Counted from the first letter of the stretch, positions 11,830-23,863 are shown. The stretch is DNA of 64,000 nucleotides from Pyronema omphalodes (GCA_024516155.1 JAJJXM010000009.1:372001-436000), one strand, 5' to 3'. Made by a program: numbers and translations. The notes: generated from the sequence alone by a model not told the origin.

Positions 11830-13386
11830 TCTTGTAGTGTGTAGAGCGAGAATATGCTGTAAGGGTTTCCAGAGAATTGAACATAGAGTAGACGGCGTGG
11901 GACTGAGAATGAAGGCAGCGCAGCGCAGCAGATGAGGAATAAGCACTGTATATAAGTCGATGAAATGGGAGGGAGCATGGCGCTTATGTGACTGGGCATC
12001 AATACTATATCTTGTAGGGTTATGTGACACGGTGGGCTGAGCAACGCAAACGTCGGTGCATAACCACTGCAGTCAGATATGCACATTTCTATCTTATCTA
12101 GTAGTTCCGATATTTATCTGCTGAGAAAAGACTGATATTCACTTATATGTCTACAGATGTTGATAATACTCTGATAGATAAAACTGGTTTTAATTCTTAG
12201 AGCTTAAAACTGAACGGTTATTCTAGATCTGTATCACCTATACTGGTTATCAGTTTCTTGAATTCTCCGGGAAGCTGCAGAGCCTACTTTTCGAGTCACT
12301 TGCAGTCCGTGTCTTCTTGCCACAGCAATACTAAAAACTACACTTCTTAACATGGGTAGTTTTCACAGCACAGCCTCTGAAATTGCTCGCCGCCGAGCGT
12401 TGTTTTCCCTGAGGTGTAGAAGCTGCGAGCTGTGTATCGTAGAAGTTCGGACTACACACTAGGGCAAAGTAAAATAGTGTTTAAATATGTATACGTGGGT
12501 TAAAAACAGCCCTAGGGCATGGGTTTCACAGAATCGACGACCTCAACGTGCATGTAACGGGTATTCTCCGCGACAACCCGATAACGCATGTTTAGTGTGA
12601 GGCGATAAATACCCACCTGATCAGGAAGCAGTTAATTTATACAGTAATATTATGTAGGTTGTGGCTAAGTGCTTCAAGTTCTAAGTTATCTATTACGCTG
12701 CCCATATTTTAGTCCGGATCGATAATAACAAGTGCAAATAGGGCATCGTGATTCCTCGTATCGGTAAAGGCGTTGCGGTCATTTTTCGGATCTCGATGAC
12801 TATCGATTGAGCGTGCGAGAGGCTTGACTCTACCCGGATTTTTGGCTTGTGGTGGATGTGTTGGTCAGGTGCATTAATCATGTTGGAAGGCAGTGTGCAT
12901 ATATAAAGTAGTTGCGTGCTGTAATACTCCATGATATCGACAAACCCAGATAAAGGTGACGACGCTTAGACAAGGCTCTGGATTTTCAAGAGGCTTGGTT
13001 ATGCATACAATATTAGGATGTCGGTTTTGTAAAAATTAAGACTGAGAATCGACACTTCCTAATGGATCGATGGTGGGTTGCAGAAGCATCCGGTCTGGCA
13101 TGCTACTTATACCAGAGTGTCGTGTGGAGTAGTTTCATGAGAGGATACTATCCCACTGAACAACACATAAAACCATCAAGATATGTAGATGTACCAAAAT
13201 CACGCTCTCGAAATATTTCTTGTTAAAAAATAAAACCGTTCCCATGAAAATCAACTAAATTTCCGTCTTTCTATCTAACCCAACATTACAAAAAGGAAGC
13301 ACACGTCAGGGATCGAAGGGATCCGTGCTAACCAAAAACTCGCGGTCTAAATACATCAAACAAAAACATATATCCCCACCAATATA
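11830..13386. other. Intergenic region between NLR 5' end and protease 3' end
   Basis: The frame that extends upstream of the NLR start (to 12030) lacks domain character and is taken as leader. I see no further gene, RNA or repeat in this stretch. Confidence 0.5.
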
Positions 13387-16300
13387 CTATGCACATTTGG
13401 GTTTGTCATCCGGGAATAGTCCAGCCAACGCTCCCGTGAGCTTCCCTGCCTCCGCAGGATCAACATCTTCGAGCATGAGTGTAGAAAAACTCACTGCGAC
13501 GCAAATTCTGTTCTTAAGACGTTTTAACTTGAGGGCAGAAACCGCATCTTGCATCTTCGCGCAGTTGACATCAGAGCCTAGCCACACTACCTTGAAGTCA
13601 TAGGTCTTGACGCCGGCACCATTCACAGAATTCTGAATTTTGCATGTCACCGGCGGAGGCGGGGGCGGAGCTGCAGGCGTGGGTACTGGTTTGGGCGCTG
13701 GAGGTTCCTGCTTAGGTGCTCCTTTCGTAATCTCAATCGTCCATTGTGTACAATCACTTTTGATGTCAGTAAATTGTGTTGATCGCCAGGATAATGGAAT
13801 CTCTTACATTGTGCTTGTTCCGCCAGCGGTATCATTGCCATCACATGCGTTTAAAGCATCTGTCAGGCCCTGCTTGCAAACATCCTCATTGACCATCCAT
13901 GAAAATGTGTCACACCCATTATCCTTGGTCCAAGAAACCGAAGTAGTGACGAATTGTGTTGGCGGACTACGGCGGCGGCGACGGAAACCTCCAGAAGATC
14001 CGTATCCACTGGTCGTATTGTAAGTCGATTCCCCTTGCTTTGTCGACATAGTCTTGTTGGTAATTGAGCTGCAAAAGTTGGTGATATTATCCTGGATTTC
14101 ATTCTTTGGTACGACAAGGTCATCAGATCTCTTCTTTGGTCCTGGCTTTCCGAGCAAGTTTCTGAAGCATTTCTTTACAGATGTTTTGCAGTCCTGTAGT
14201 GTCTTGTGAAGAGGGTTTGGACACTTTCCGTCTTTGCGGTAGCCGTTGTGAACTTGTTTTTCGCCGCCTGTTTGACGTTCAAAGGCAAGGGCTTTGAGGA
14301 CTTCGATCATTTTCTTCTGACGCTCCACACCCACAAGACTGTCGAAAGGATTCTTGTTGTTCGTTTGGTCAAGAGGATCGTATGGTAGACCAAGAAAATA
14401 CGCGGAAAGTCCTGCAGTGATTGCGGAAGCTAAAGGATCGAATTAGCATAATTATTTCAGAAAATTTTAATATCGGAGAGTATTGTATACCTTCGGATGT
14501 TCCTGATCCAGACCTAAAAATACCAGGACCTTCAAACCCTCGAGCACAGTTAATGTCCGTACCAGGCGCATAAACCGTTAACTGCTTGCCACGCTGTGAG
14601 GTTGCAGCAGGCTTTCCGTTGGAATCAACGTTTCCGACAACAATTAGAGGCATCCTCTCGCTAGCCCATGCTTGTGGTACAAGTTCCGTTTCTGAAATAT
14701 CCACGCCCCCGGAGTTACCAGCTGAGGTTGTAATAATAGCTCCAAGGTCCATCAAGATCCTGTAGCGCTCAACGAACCAGTTCTCAAAATCTTTCTTGTC
14801 GCCATCGGCGAGGAATTTAGTAGCGAGACCTTGTGACTGATTGATGACAGCCTTGACTGCGGCCTGAGATCCGAATTTAACTTGTCCCTTTGCTGCAATA
14901 TGATCGGCCATCTGAGCCATTCCCATGATGTAATTGGATAAACGCTGGAAGTCTGCTCCTTTGGGAACCTTCAACTGTGGATATTTCACTACAACTGATG
15001 AGGCCTTCTTAGCAACTCCATACGTCTTTCCTACAGCCAAACTAAGCATGCAAGTTCCATGGCCAAACCCGCTCAATTCATCGGTTCTTGTACCCCATTG
15101 AGAGTGCATTCTTTGACCGGCTGGCGCGCTCGCATTCATACCAGAAAGAATCCATTCCGGCTGATGTTCTAGTGATTGAATCTCTGGGTTGTCGAGTTTT
15201 AGTCCGGTATCGTAGACGTAAACTGTTGATCCTTCTCCGGCAGATGGGTGATAATAGTATTCATTGGGCAAATCCTTCATTTCGACATCGCGAGTTTGCG
15301 AAAGGGACTTCAAATACCATCCTCTGTTATAACCCTGGCCTCCCATATGAGGTTCATTATCACTAAACTCGGGTCCTGAGAGCTTTTCCGTAACCCAATC
15401 CCCGTCTGTAGTAGCACGCTTATCAATACCTAGATGTCCATGTCTCCGACTAATACTCCGCTTAGTCTTAACCTGCTCTTCACTTGGAACAGTAGCCTCA
15501 ACATCGGAAACAATAAAGTCGACAGTCGGGTTTGCCAAAAGTTCGACCCTTGTTTGAGGAGTCATCAACACCTGCCAGAAAACAATCCCTTCCCAATTGG
15601 TTGAAACGGTCTCTACTGCGTCTCTTCCAAGTTGTTCTACCAGTAGCTTTTCCAATGCAATCTTTTCAGCCTCAGTACTACCCACTTTGGGCTTCACAAG
15701 ACGTGCGACACCACAGTCGATTTGTCCGCCGGTAGATGGTCCGGGATCAGCACGACGTTTAACACCGGGAATGGGAATGTTCCAGTTGATAAGACAGTTA
15801 TCGGGCTTTTTAGATTCTTTCGGGTCTTTGGGGTCTGCTGGTGATACTGGAGCAGGCTTTGAGTTGGGGTCCGGCTTTGTGCTGGGGTTCGGGGGAGCAG
15901 GAGGCCCGGGAGGTCCTGGTGGTCCGGGTGGCTTTGGGGGACCCTCCGGTTTTGCATCGGGATTTTTTCCAGGTGCAGGAGGGGCAGGAGGTGCAGGAGG
16001 TTTAGGGTCAGATTTAGGACCAGATGCAGGAGGCGCAGGAGGTGCTGGGGGAGCGGGAGGCGCGGGAGGTTTGGGATCAGATTTAGGACCAGATGCAGGA
16101 GGTGCAGGAGGTGCTGGAGGTGCTGGAGGGGCAGGAGGAGCGGGAGGCGCGGGAGGTTTGGGGTCAGATTTAGGATCAGATGCAGGAGGGGCTGGAGGTG
16201 CTGGAGGTGCTGGAGGTTTGGGGTCAGATTTAGGATCAGATGCAGGAGGAGCAGGAGGAGCAGGAGGAGCAGGAGGAGCGGGAGGAGCTGGAGGTTTAGG

Positions 16301-16897
16301 GTCCGACGCAGGAGGATTCGGTCCCGGAGGCCCAGGCGGGGCAGGCGGGGCAGGAGGTGCGGGTGGACCGGGTGGCTTTGGTGGATCTCCCGGCTTTGAA
16401 TCGGGATTGTTTCCAGGTGCTGGAGGTGCTGGAGGTTTAGGGTCAGATGGAGGAGGCCCTGGTGGTCCGGGCGGTCCAGGAGGCTTCGGATCGGGATTAG
16501 GGCTAGACCCCGGAGGATTGGCTTTAGGGTCTGGCGTAGGAGCAGGTCCCGGGGGTGGCCCATCCGGCTTTTGGTCGGGCTTAGAGGTAGGTCCCGGAGG
16601 CGGGTTGGGACCAGGTCCCGGGGGTGGCCCGTCTGGTTTTTGATTCGGATCCTTAGGGTTGTTTCCTGTCGGAAGAGGAATAGGAATTGGCACAGCGCCA
16701 GAAGAAGAGTCTGAAATGGTAACTGGGACTGTGATAATGGAGGTAACTAAGCTGAATGTTGTGGTTGCTCTTTTCTCGATATCTTGAACTTTCGTGGTCG
16801 TTGGCCATGGACCTCCCTCGTCTCCGAGTTGAGGAACTGTTGTTGCTAATGCCATTGAGAAGAGGCATGCTAGCCTCAGGACATTTCCTGTAATCAT
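13387..16897 (-). CDS. Secreted subtilisin-family (S8) protease with long proline-rich segment
   Basis: Exons 16897-14491, 14429-13808 and 13756-13387 give 1132 residues. Residues 1-19 are a signal peptide (MITGNVLRLACLFSMALA). Residues about 74-350 are almost entirely PPA/PPG/DPKP repeats. A propeptide-like region follows (about 385-495). The catalytic domain shows all elements: D563 in VYDTG, H613 in GFGHGT, oxyanion N728 in SAGNSGG, and S801 in GSGTSEA, the last spanning intron 1. The C-terminal extension is Cys-rich and has a second short poly-Pro run before VTCKIQN. Dibasic Kex2-like sites occur at EKR43, VKRR382 and DKR494, bracketing the Pro-rich and pro regions. The enzyme is likely active and extracellular or wall-associated. 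The start at 16897 gives the best signal peptide; an upstream in-frame ATG does not. Confidence 0.9.
15848..16678 (-). repeat. Coding low-complexity repeat (PPA/PPG units) inside the protease gene
   Basis: Repeated CCT-GCx-CCx trinucleotide units, read on the minus strand, encode tracts such as PPAPPAPPAPP separated by SDPKSDPKP and SGPKSDPKP linkers. The near-identical block order (linker plus Pro tract, at least five times) points to expansion by slippage or unequal exchange, so copy number probably varies between strains. Confidence 0.85.
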
Positions 16898-17437
16898 GGC
16901 TATCGTGTGGCCAAGGGATGGAAAGGAAGAGTTGTAAAGGCTAGGAAATGCAGTGAAGATGTAAAGATTGAACGAATTCTGTGGTGGTTTGTGATGATGA
17001 ATTAGAATTTGAGGACGAGATCCCACGGTTTTTATAGAACATTTATTTCTCAGAGATATCCGTTTCAATCAGATGTTTCTCTATACTGATACCAGAAATA
17101 TCCATCCCTTCGAAGATTTTAGCAATCTTACATCACTCAGGAACCTCACCGGCCATAGAGTATCCACTTTTCCTCGCATAAGACTTGATTACAAGCATAA
17201 AGTCCATTCGCTGCATTGATTTAAAAATTCATTGCCAAAAAATGTATCTTAGTTTGTCAATTGAGCCCGCTCATCAGTCGTCTTTAGGTCTTCGCGAGTA
17301 AGCATTTGGGCTCAAAATCCCAGTCTTGATATCCGGTGAGCTGTCAAAAAATATAAATAGAACTATGACCGTAAACCGAATATGGTAAGTTTATCTCATG
17401 ATGCCTGACATCTCCAAATTGGTTAACCGTTAACGTA

Positions 17438-17461
17438 CCCCCCCCCCCCCCCCCCCCCCCC
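17438..17461 (+). repeat. Poly-C tract, C24
   Basis: Twenty-four consecutive C residues follow TAACGTA. It is one of four G/C homopolymers of 16 bases or more in the window. Length may be imprecise because of sequencing. Confidence 0.9.
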
Positions 17462-17775
17462 GGCTCCCCTAAAATCCGGTGCATGATCTTCAACCTTTTC
17501 AATGCAATGCTACATATGCAGTCTAATCACCATATTACACCCGCACAAAAATTCTCTCCACCAAAAATTTTGCATAAAAAAAAAACCAAGACAGGAAAAA
17601 AACATTACGTGGTTTCCGTTATTACTACAGTATGCATGTATGTATACCTCGACATATCGGATACGCCGTCGGATATATCGCTAGCTAGCTAAGCCTTATC
17701 CGCAGCCGCTTAAGCACGCGCGCCGTTCCCGGAATCTGATGTCATCCTCGCCGAAGGTCGCCGAAGGTCACCGTA

Positions 17776-17885
17776 GGTCCCTGGATAAATAAATTCTACA
17801 TACATAGGCGTCAAGGTACCAGTACCATAGGTCTTCGGATAAATAAATCCTAGATTATAAGCGTGGAGGTACCGGTATCGACATC
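17776..17885 (+). repeat. Degenerate direct repeat, two copies of about 54 bp
   Basis: Both copies contain GGATAAATAAAT, then a diverged middle, then GGTACC.GTA. Just upstream CGCCGAAGGT is also repeated. Confidence 0.55.
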
Positions 17886-18629
17886 GACATTGCTTTCAGC
17901 GGTAAGGCTGTAAGCGGGCTTAGAAGAGGCCCACAGTTACCGTAACTTCATGCTTCGCTTAGATGTGGATTATATATGCAATCTGCAGGAAGCAGAAAAT
18001 CCGAGTTCTTCTTTCCCCTGAATTTGCAGTTTCTTATAGACGATACGCAGTAACTTCTTATGCAGAACCATGGAGTTAAAACTTAATCCTCTGGCTGATG
18101 ATGAGAAGCTGCACAAGTGATTTGTGAATCATGAATAGGTACGGAGACCCGGTGCCTTTACGTTATTAGTAAACATCGAAGTTATCAGAATATAAGTGTT
18201 ACTGTCGGAGGGGACTTTCTATAATCCTATCCAGGTCTCTAGTTCTACCAGAAATCAACATCTACAACTCCCCAAAAACGCTACTACATAACCAATAACC
18301 AACAACCAATCGATCCAAGACTTATAACTCTCAAACTATATAACCCAGGGTATCGAAAGCACCTTCAATTAAGATCAAATCAAACCCCAACCCAACCCAA
18401 CCCAAGTTATATCTAAATTTTGCCGTAACACTCAACACCAAAGAAGTTTCCTACAGCCAGCTTACGGAAATCTCTTCAGCTCAGCTGACAGCTGCTAACT
18501 TGATATCTTCGAAAACATCTCAATCTTGATATATCGATCAAATCGCGTCGATGGTACAGAATATAACATTCTCAATATTCTCAAAAATATCACTCGGCAC
18601 ACCTGAACACCTGAACACCTGTTTCCTAC

Positions 18630-18678
18630 CATCCCCCATCCCCCATCCCCCATCCCCCATCCCCCATCCCCCATCCCC
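18630..18678 (+). repeat. CATCCCC heptamer array, about 7 copies
   Basis: CATCCCC is repeated head to tail. It follows a short ACCTGAAC repeat (from 18601) and precedes a CCATAT repeat (about 18720). The complementary motif GATGGGG recurs near 19455. Confidence 0.85.
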
Positions 18679-19097
18679 TCTTATTAACAACCCACAACCC
18701 ACAACTCCCCATCAGCCCCATCCATATCCATATCCATATTCAAACCCCATTTTTACAACTCCCCACCAATCCATCCCCCGTGCCTGATACATACCCCAGC
18801 GCCCCCACCTCCCCGACAACACCGTCTACACTCTCTCCACTTCATATCCCCAACTTCATGAACCCTCCCACAGTGTTTCTGGCAGATGATATTATCGCTG
18901 TTTGATGTCGCTTCGTATATGATTGGTTGTGGTTGGGGGGATTTAAGATCCGGAGATTGCATTTTGAGAGGGCTGGGAAGTTTGAACCAGAAGTTTGAAA
19001 CTGAGGCGGGATTATCTGTGGAGAGGCTGTTAGGTAGATGGCCAGGCGGGGAGGGGGGGATTGGTGTAGATATATAAGAATGTAGATATGGTATAGT

Positions 19098-19230
19098 GGA
19101 GGACTTCCCATCGCTCTATTAGGGGTGGATAGAACAACCTCAACTTCATCTATTCGATAGCAATAGAAAATATTTTTTGTGGTGAAATGGACTCTCACGT
19201 CCGTTGCTATAGAGCGATGGGAAGTCCTCC
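19098..19230. repeat. Inverted repeat, 22-bp perfect arms, 89-bp loop
   Basis: The left arm (19098-19119) and right arm (19209-19230) are exact reverse complements starting GGAGGACTTCCC. Imperfect pairing extends outwards through TATAGT/AGTATA. There is no recognisable coding sequence in the loop. It could be a MITE remnant or a structured RNA. Confidence 0.75.
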
Positions 19231-20288
19231 AGTATAGATATACTCGGATATGCAGCATGGTATAATATGCAGCATGGTAGAAATAAAAAAGAAGGCTACC
19301 TACATTCACGATCACGATCATCCATCCTTGCATAGTTTATACTCCCTGGAGCCGCTTGAACAATTGGTATGAATGATATGGTAAGGAATAGTAGTAATGC
19401 GGTTGCGGTGTTTTGGGTTGGTTGCATTTTTTTTTCTGGTGTTTGGGTTGGTGGATGGGGGATGGGGGATTTTGGTGGATGGAGATGGATAGAGATGTTA
19501 GTGGATTGAGATTGAGATTTTGAAAGGATTTATTGGGGGATAGAGGTTTTTGGGTCGGATGATACATACGGTGATGTGCTTTATATATATTGGAAGTGTT
19601 GGGGGTGAAGTTACAGAGATAGGAAGGGAACGACGGCCCGTTTTGCCGCTGGGTTGGGTTGCTGATGATTTCTTGAGATTCACGATTTATGAATTCATCC
19701 GGGTTCCGGGTTCGGCTGAATTCGGGGGTGGGGATGGAGGAAATTCTGCGGCAGATGATTATCAAACGTTTCTGAGACATTCATGTATACCGTAGTGATC
19801 TCAGATTAATGGAGGAGTTGTAGGGCTGGGTAAATATTTAGGGCTCTCGCGGTTCCGGCCCGGTGGTCCTTTAACGATTGTTGCACCAATACGAATCTAG
19901 TAACTTTTGCACTTATTGTGAATTGTAGAACAAAACTAGAGTGAAGAAAGAGTAATCCACAGCTCGTGGAATCTCAACATCATCGTTCACATATCCTAAC
20001 CCAATGCCTCATCTGAGCTAGTTATACAGGTAGAAACATTTCAAAAACCAACATGTCCAAAACGGTAAACGGTAAACGGTAAACAGCAAACCCCAAACTT
20101 TGAATCAAAGCAATATTCAAAACAAAAAAGAAAAAGAAAAAAACAAAGAAACCGAACCCTACAAAAACCCAGAGATGTAAAAGAAAAAACACAAAAAACC
20201 GAGAAGAAAGTTTTATTGCAAACAAGAACCTGTCCGGTCCTGTCTAGCCCGTCGGACCTCGTCTAAGACCCACACACACAACAGATAT

Positions 20289-21010
20289 CTACTGCTTGTT
20301 GGCGTTCTTCTTCTTCTGCTCAACCTTGAGAAGAAGCGCTCTGTTGATGTGCGGTAGAACTCCTCCGAAAGCGATGGTAGCACGGATCAAAGTGTCGAGC
20401 TCCTCGTCTCCTCTAATCGCAAGCTGCAAGTGACGAGGGGTGATACGCTTCACCTTCAAGTCCTTAGCGGCGTTTCCGGCCAACTCAAGGACCTCGGCGG
20501 TGAGGTACTCGAGAACGGCGGTGACGTAGACGGCGGCTGTTGAGGTGATGTCAGCGGGGTTCAAGGGACGGCGTTGAATTTGGACAGGGAAAATACAGAC
20601 CCTTGGCACCGACACGCATCTTGTTCTGAGTGTTGTTCTTGAGAAAACGCTTCACACGTCCACAAGGGAACTATAAGCAATCAGTGTTAGCAATTCCGTT
20701 TTGTTTCAATGACTCATTGGTTCTGCGACACAAGCGACGACAGCAGCAACGGTACAACTTTCATTGCCACCAGCGACCACCGGTGACCACCAAACAATGT
20801 CGTCACTCCAGTAATAGTCGCCCCATAAAGCTCCGCTATCTCATTGCCTTCCATCGTCCTCATCGCGCGTGTGTGTCGCAGAAACTACCCTCGCTCCATC
20901 TTACGCACCTGCAACCCCGCCTTAGCCGAGTGGGAGACCTGGGTTCTACCCTCTGCTCCGACCTTGTGGCCAGCCTTTCCTCCATGGGATTTACCCTTTC
21001 CTCCGGACAT
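20289..21010 (-). CDS. HTZ1: Histone variant H2A.Z
   Basis: Exons 21010-20909, 20670-20601 and 20536-20289 give 139 residues. The N-terminal tail starts [18 protein letters not shown], followed by the histone fold ([11 protein letters not shown], then [20 protein letters not shown]). The run [19 protein letters not shown], with GDEELDTLI and [19 protein letters not shown], identifies the Z variant rather than canonical H2A. H2A.Z replaces H2A at promoter-flanking nucleosomes and is deposited by SWR1-type remodellers. Intron 1 is long for this window (238 nt); intron 2 is 64 nt. FPCGR has Cys where Val is usual. The longest open frame misses the first two exons. Confidence 0.95.
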
Positions 21011-21899
21011 TTTTGTTGTGATGTTGTGAGGTTTCTAGGTTTTTGGAGATTTTCGCGTCGCGTGAGTGCGTGGGGTGTGTGCGTTGTGGTTGGGGTTGAC
21101 TGGTTGCTAGGCGACTAAAAAGTGTATTGTTTTGTTTTATCGTTGAGATCGGTCGGGTTCGTTCGCTTCGGTCAGGGTCGCGTAACAGTCCGTTAATTAC
21201 CAATCCAAGGAGTAAATTTTCGGGCCGTGGATTTTAGTCTTCTTTTTGAATGAAGGCTTCGGATGTTATTGTATTTTCAGAAAAAAATATATAAAAAAAG
21301 ATGGAGGGGTTGGGCAGAAATGTGTTCTCGACGTTCGTTTTAGCGAAGGGCAGAAGACTCGAGGTGGTTGGTTGATTGATTGGTTCGAGACGTGACGGGG
21401 CCCGGTGAAGAAGGAGGCAGCCGTGCAACCATAACCAAAAGGGGAATCCCGATTTTACCCGGACGAGGTGGCCTTATTCGGCATGATATGGCAGATAGAG
21501 TAAGGGTATTTGCATTATGTACATTGAACTCTAATTCTCGCTTTCACGCAGGGCAAAAGAGTGACGTTGAAATTGAAAATACCACGCAAAGAACATCAAG
21601 CCTGTAAAATAGATAATAATATCGAACACGCACTCTGCCAAACGAATAATTCACAAAGCCCGTCGCCGTATCCCATCCCGCCATCTCGCATAGCACAGTA
21701 AACACAATCAAAGCGCCAACTAGACATAGTATGTAGGTAACTAGGTCCCATGAGACGCCCAATAACAACACTTCATTTACCATCATATCCCGCCGTTTAC
21801 TTTTATTCCAAGACCCGCAACCTTTCTCCTCGTATCGCAAACATCCCGAACAAAGCAAGCAAGAATCCAGTGACGGAAACCACGCCTCAAGTTCGCTGT
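21011..21899. other. Intergenic region upstream of H2A.Z
   Basis: This is the promoter side of H2A.Z and the 3' flank of cofilin; no further gene is seen. Short antisense frames here are not protein-like. Confidence 0.5.
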
Positions 21900-22696
21900 T
21901 TAGCGTCCGGCAGCACCCTTGGAGACCTTCGCAAGGACGGTGTTGTAGTCGATCTCGGCTCTGTCGGTACCCTGGATCTCGGCGTGGATGGAGCCTCCGA
22001 GGGAGTTGCGGAAGTCACTCTTGGAGGAAGCGTACACCATCTTGGCCTAAAAATATGGTTAGTGACATTTACATGAGATGGTTTTTAGGATGACCTACGC
22101 GAGTGGGAGCATCATCGGGAGACCAGGAGTAGAAGCAAATCTTCTTTCTGTGAGGTTCATGTTAGCCAACATATTTCTATACCCGCGTGACGAGGCCTTC
22201 GGCCATGTGACCGGAGCTCTAGGTATAGGTGCGGCATTTCCGCCGAGCTCTGGCAAGCTCTACAGAAAGTCCAAATAAGCAAACTCAAGGAGCGCAGCGT
22301 ACCTCTTTCCCTCGCCAGAGTCGTACTCGAAGTCGTAGACAGCGTAGCGAGGCTCCTGCTCAGGTAGGAGCTGCTCAAATACGCTGTACTCGGCCTCAGA
22401 TCCGGACTTCTCGACGACGATGGTCTTCATGTCATCGCTGAGCTTGTAGATGATGTACTTGAGCTTCTTGTCCTGGTGGAGCTGCTGGAAGACGCTGTGG
22501 CACTCCGGGCTAATAGCGACACTGTTTACACAAACGCGGTCAGTACCTATCGTGAACTTCAAACCACGCATCTCAGAGATTCTGAAAGCGGGCGAGCGGG
22601 GATTATGGTTAAAGGATTACCCAGAGCGAGACTGTATTCGATGATGTTAGCTATGTTTCGATGAAATGTAAACAAGGAGATGATGGAAAATACCAT
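21900..22696 (-). CDS. COF1: Cofilin / ADF actin-severing protein
   Basis: Five exons on the minus strand, 22696-22694 (ATG only), 22631-22621 (11 nt), 22521-22303, 22147-22099 and 22046-21900, give 142 residues, the normal family length. The start reads MSRSGVAISPECHSVF. KKLKYIIYKLSDD, YAVYDFEYDSGEGKR, ICFYSWSPDDAPTRAKMVYAS and the C-terminal VLAKVSKGAAGR match ADF/cofilin. It severs and depolymerises actin filaments in the cytoplasm. The first intron directly follows the ATG and the second exon is only 11 nt; both joins are required to obtain the conserved N terminus (Ser at position 2 and 4 region). Automated calls would probably start at a false in-frame ATG at 22571. Confidence 0.93.
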
Positions 22697-23845
22697 GTTG
22701 AAATAAGTGAAGTAAAAAGTTGGGTGTCTGTAACGTGTGTCAGGATGCTTGCAGCGGAAAAGCCGAAGAGCTCGGAAATAAGTAGCACAGCAGCGTGAAT
22801 GTGTACGTACGAAAGATATTAGTCGCGGATGCTGTATGTAGCGATCGTGTGCAGTTGTGGTGATGGGGAGGTTTGGCAGTTGTTTGGACTCAGGGGACGG
22901 ATGGGTTGGGAGGGGAATCAGTAGTGTAGACGAGCAGGTACTCGAGTTGCATTCGGTCGTTTCGCTGGTTGGCGGGGTAGCCCTTTGCGACTTAGCCAGC
23001 AAGCCAGCGTCATCCGCCGCGTTTCATCCGCTCCCATTTCTGGTGCTGGGAGGAGAGTAGTGAGGGGCAGGGCAGATGCGCAGCAACACCCGGAGAGATG
23101 GAGAGGAAATTGGAATTTATTGAAGAAAATGTTATTATTACTGGAGAGATATATATCTATGGTTGCTATGGTTGCTATGGTTGAAGCATAATTGACCCAT
23201 TGATGAAGTCACATTTTGATGATGTTTGTGTGTCCCCGCTTCTTTGGTCAGTTCCCCCTCTTCTTCTTCTTATTTTCCCCTCCAGCTCCCCTCTTCTCCG
23301 TGCGTGTAACCTGCACTTGTGGTGGGGGAAGTTAGGGGATGAGGGAGGGGGTGATGAGATCCAAACTGAGGGAGGGAAGGGAGGGGAGTGGGGGGGGGAG
23401 GAGGATGAGGTCTGAGCTTAGGGGGAGGGGATGAGTACGGAACTGAGGAGGGGGGGGAGTTGGGGATGGGCAGGAGAATGAGAGTGGAACTGAGGGAGGG
23501 GGTCCATAACAAAGCGGGTGGAGAGTGGGGGGTGGGGAGTGGGGGACGACAACATGAAGCTCAGCAACGTAACAACAACAACAACCGAAGCACCACCGCT
23601 GTTGGATGGCGTGAAATGGCGTGGATGGCGTGAGATGGCTGTGCTTGAGGGTCTGGTTGTGCAGCGTGCTTCCGTTCCGTAATGGATTATCCGGTGATGG
23701 TCTATGATTAGATGGGATGATAAGATAAGATTTTTCATCTGATAAGCTCCCGCAGATAAGATACGTGACTCAGCAGAATTCGATCACTCACCACATATTG
23801 CAAGCAGCATTCTCCCCCGCAATAGAATCGGAAGCTCTCCAAAAT

Positions 23846-23863
23846 GTCCAGAAAGTTCGAGAC
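23846..23863 (+). promoter_or_regulatory. Heat-shock-element-like site upstream of HSP60
   Basis: GAA-AG-TTC at 23851-23858 is a perfect inverted pair of HSE units. Weaker units flank it (GTC before, GAC after) in correct 5-bp phase. It is about 360 bp upstream of the HSP60 ATG. Confidence 0.45.

Larger units (their letters stand above)
16898..20288. other. Repeat-rich intergenic region
   Basis: No gene supported. Minus-strand frames at 18842-19333 and 19337-19780 are low-complexity and lack motifs. The stretch holds a C24 tract, a degenerate direct repeat near 17.8 kb, a CATCCCC array, and an inverted repeat near 19.1 kb. Confidence 0.5.

Noticed and set aside
15597..16643. 348-codon Gly-rich (GGAGGAGG) plus-strand frame
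   Set aside because: Mirror image of the PPA/PPG coding repeat of the subtilisin, which has a signal peptide and full catalytic triad on the other strand.
17438..17461. Poly-C tracts as possible telomere or assembly joint
   Set aside because: Pure homopolymer rather than a TTAGGG-type unit, and sequence character is continuous on both sides.
18842..19780. Two adjacent minus-strand frames of 163 and 147 codons
   Set aside because: Low-complexity Pro/Asn/Ile/Ser composition; one spans the inverted repeat. No domain and no convincing splice joins.
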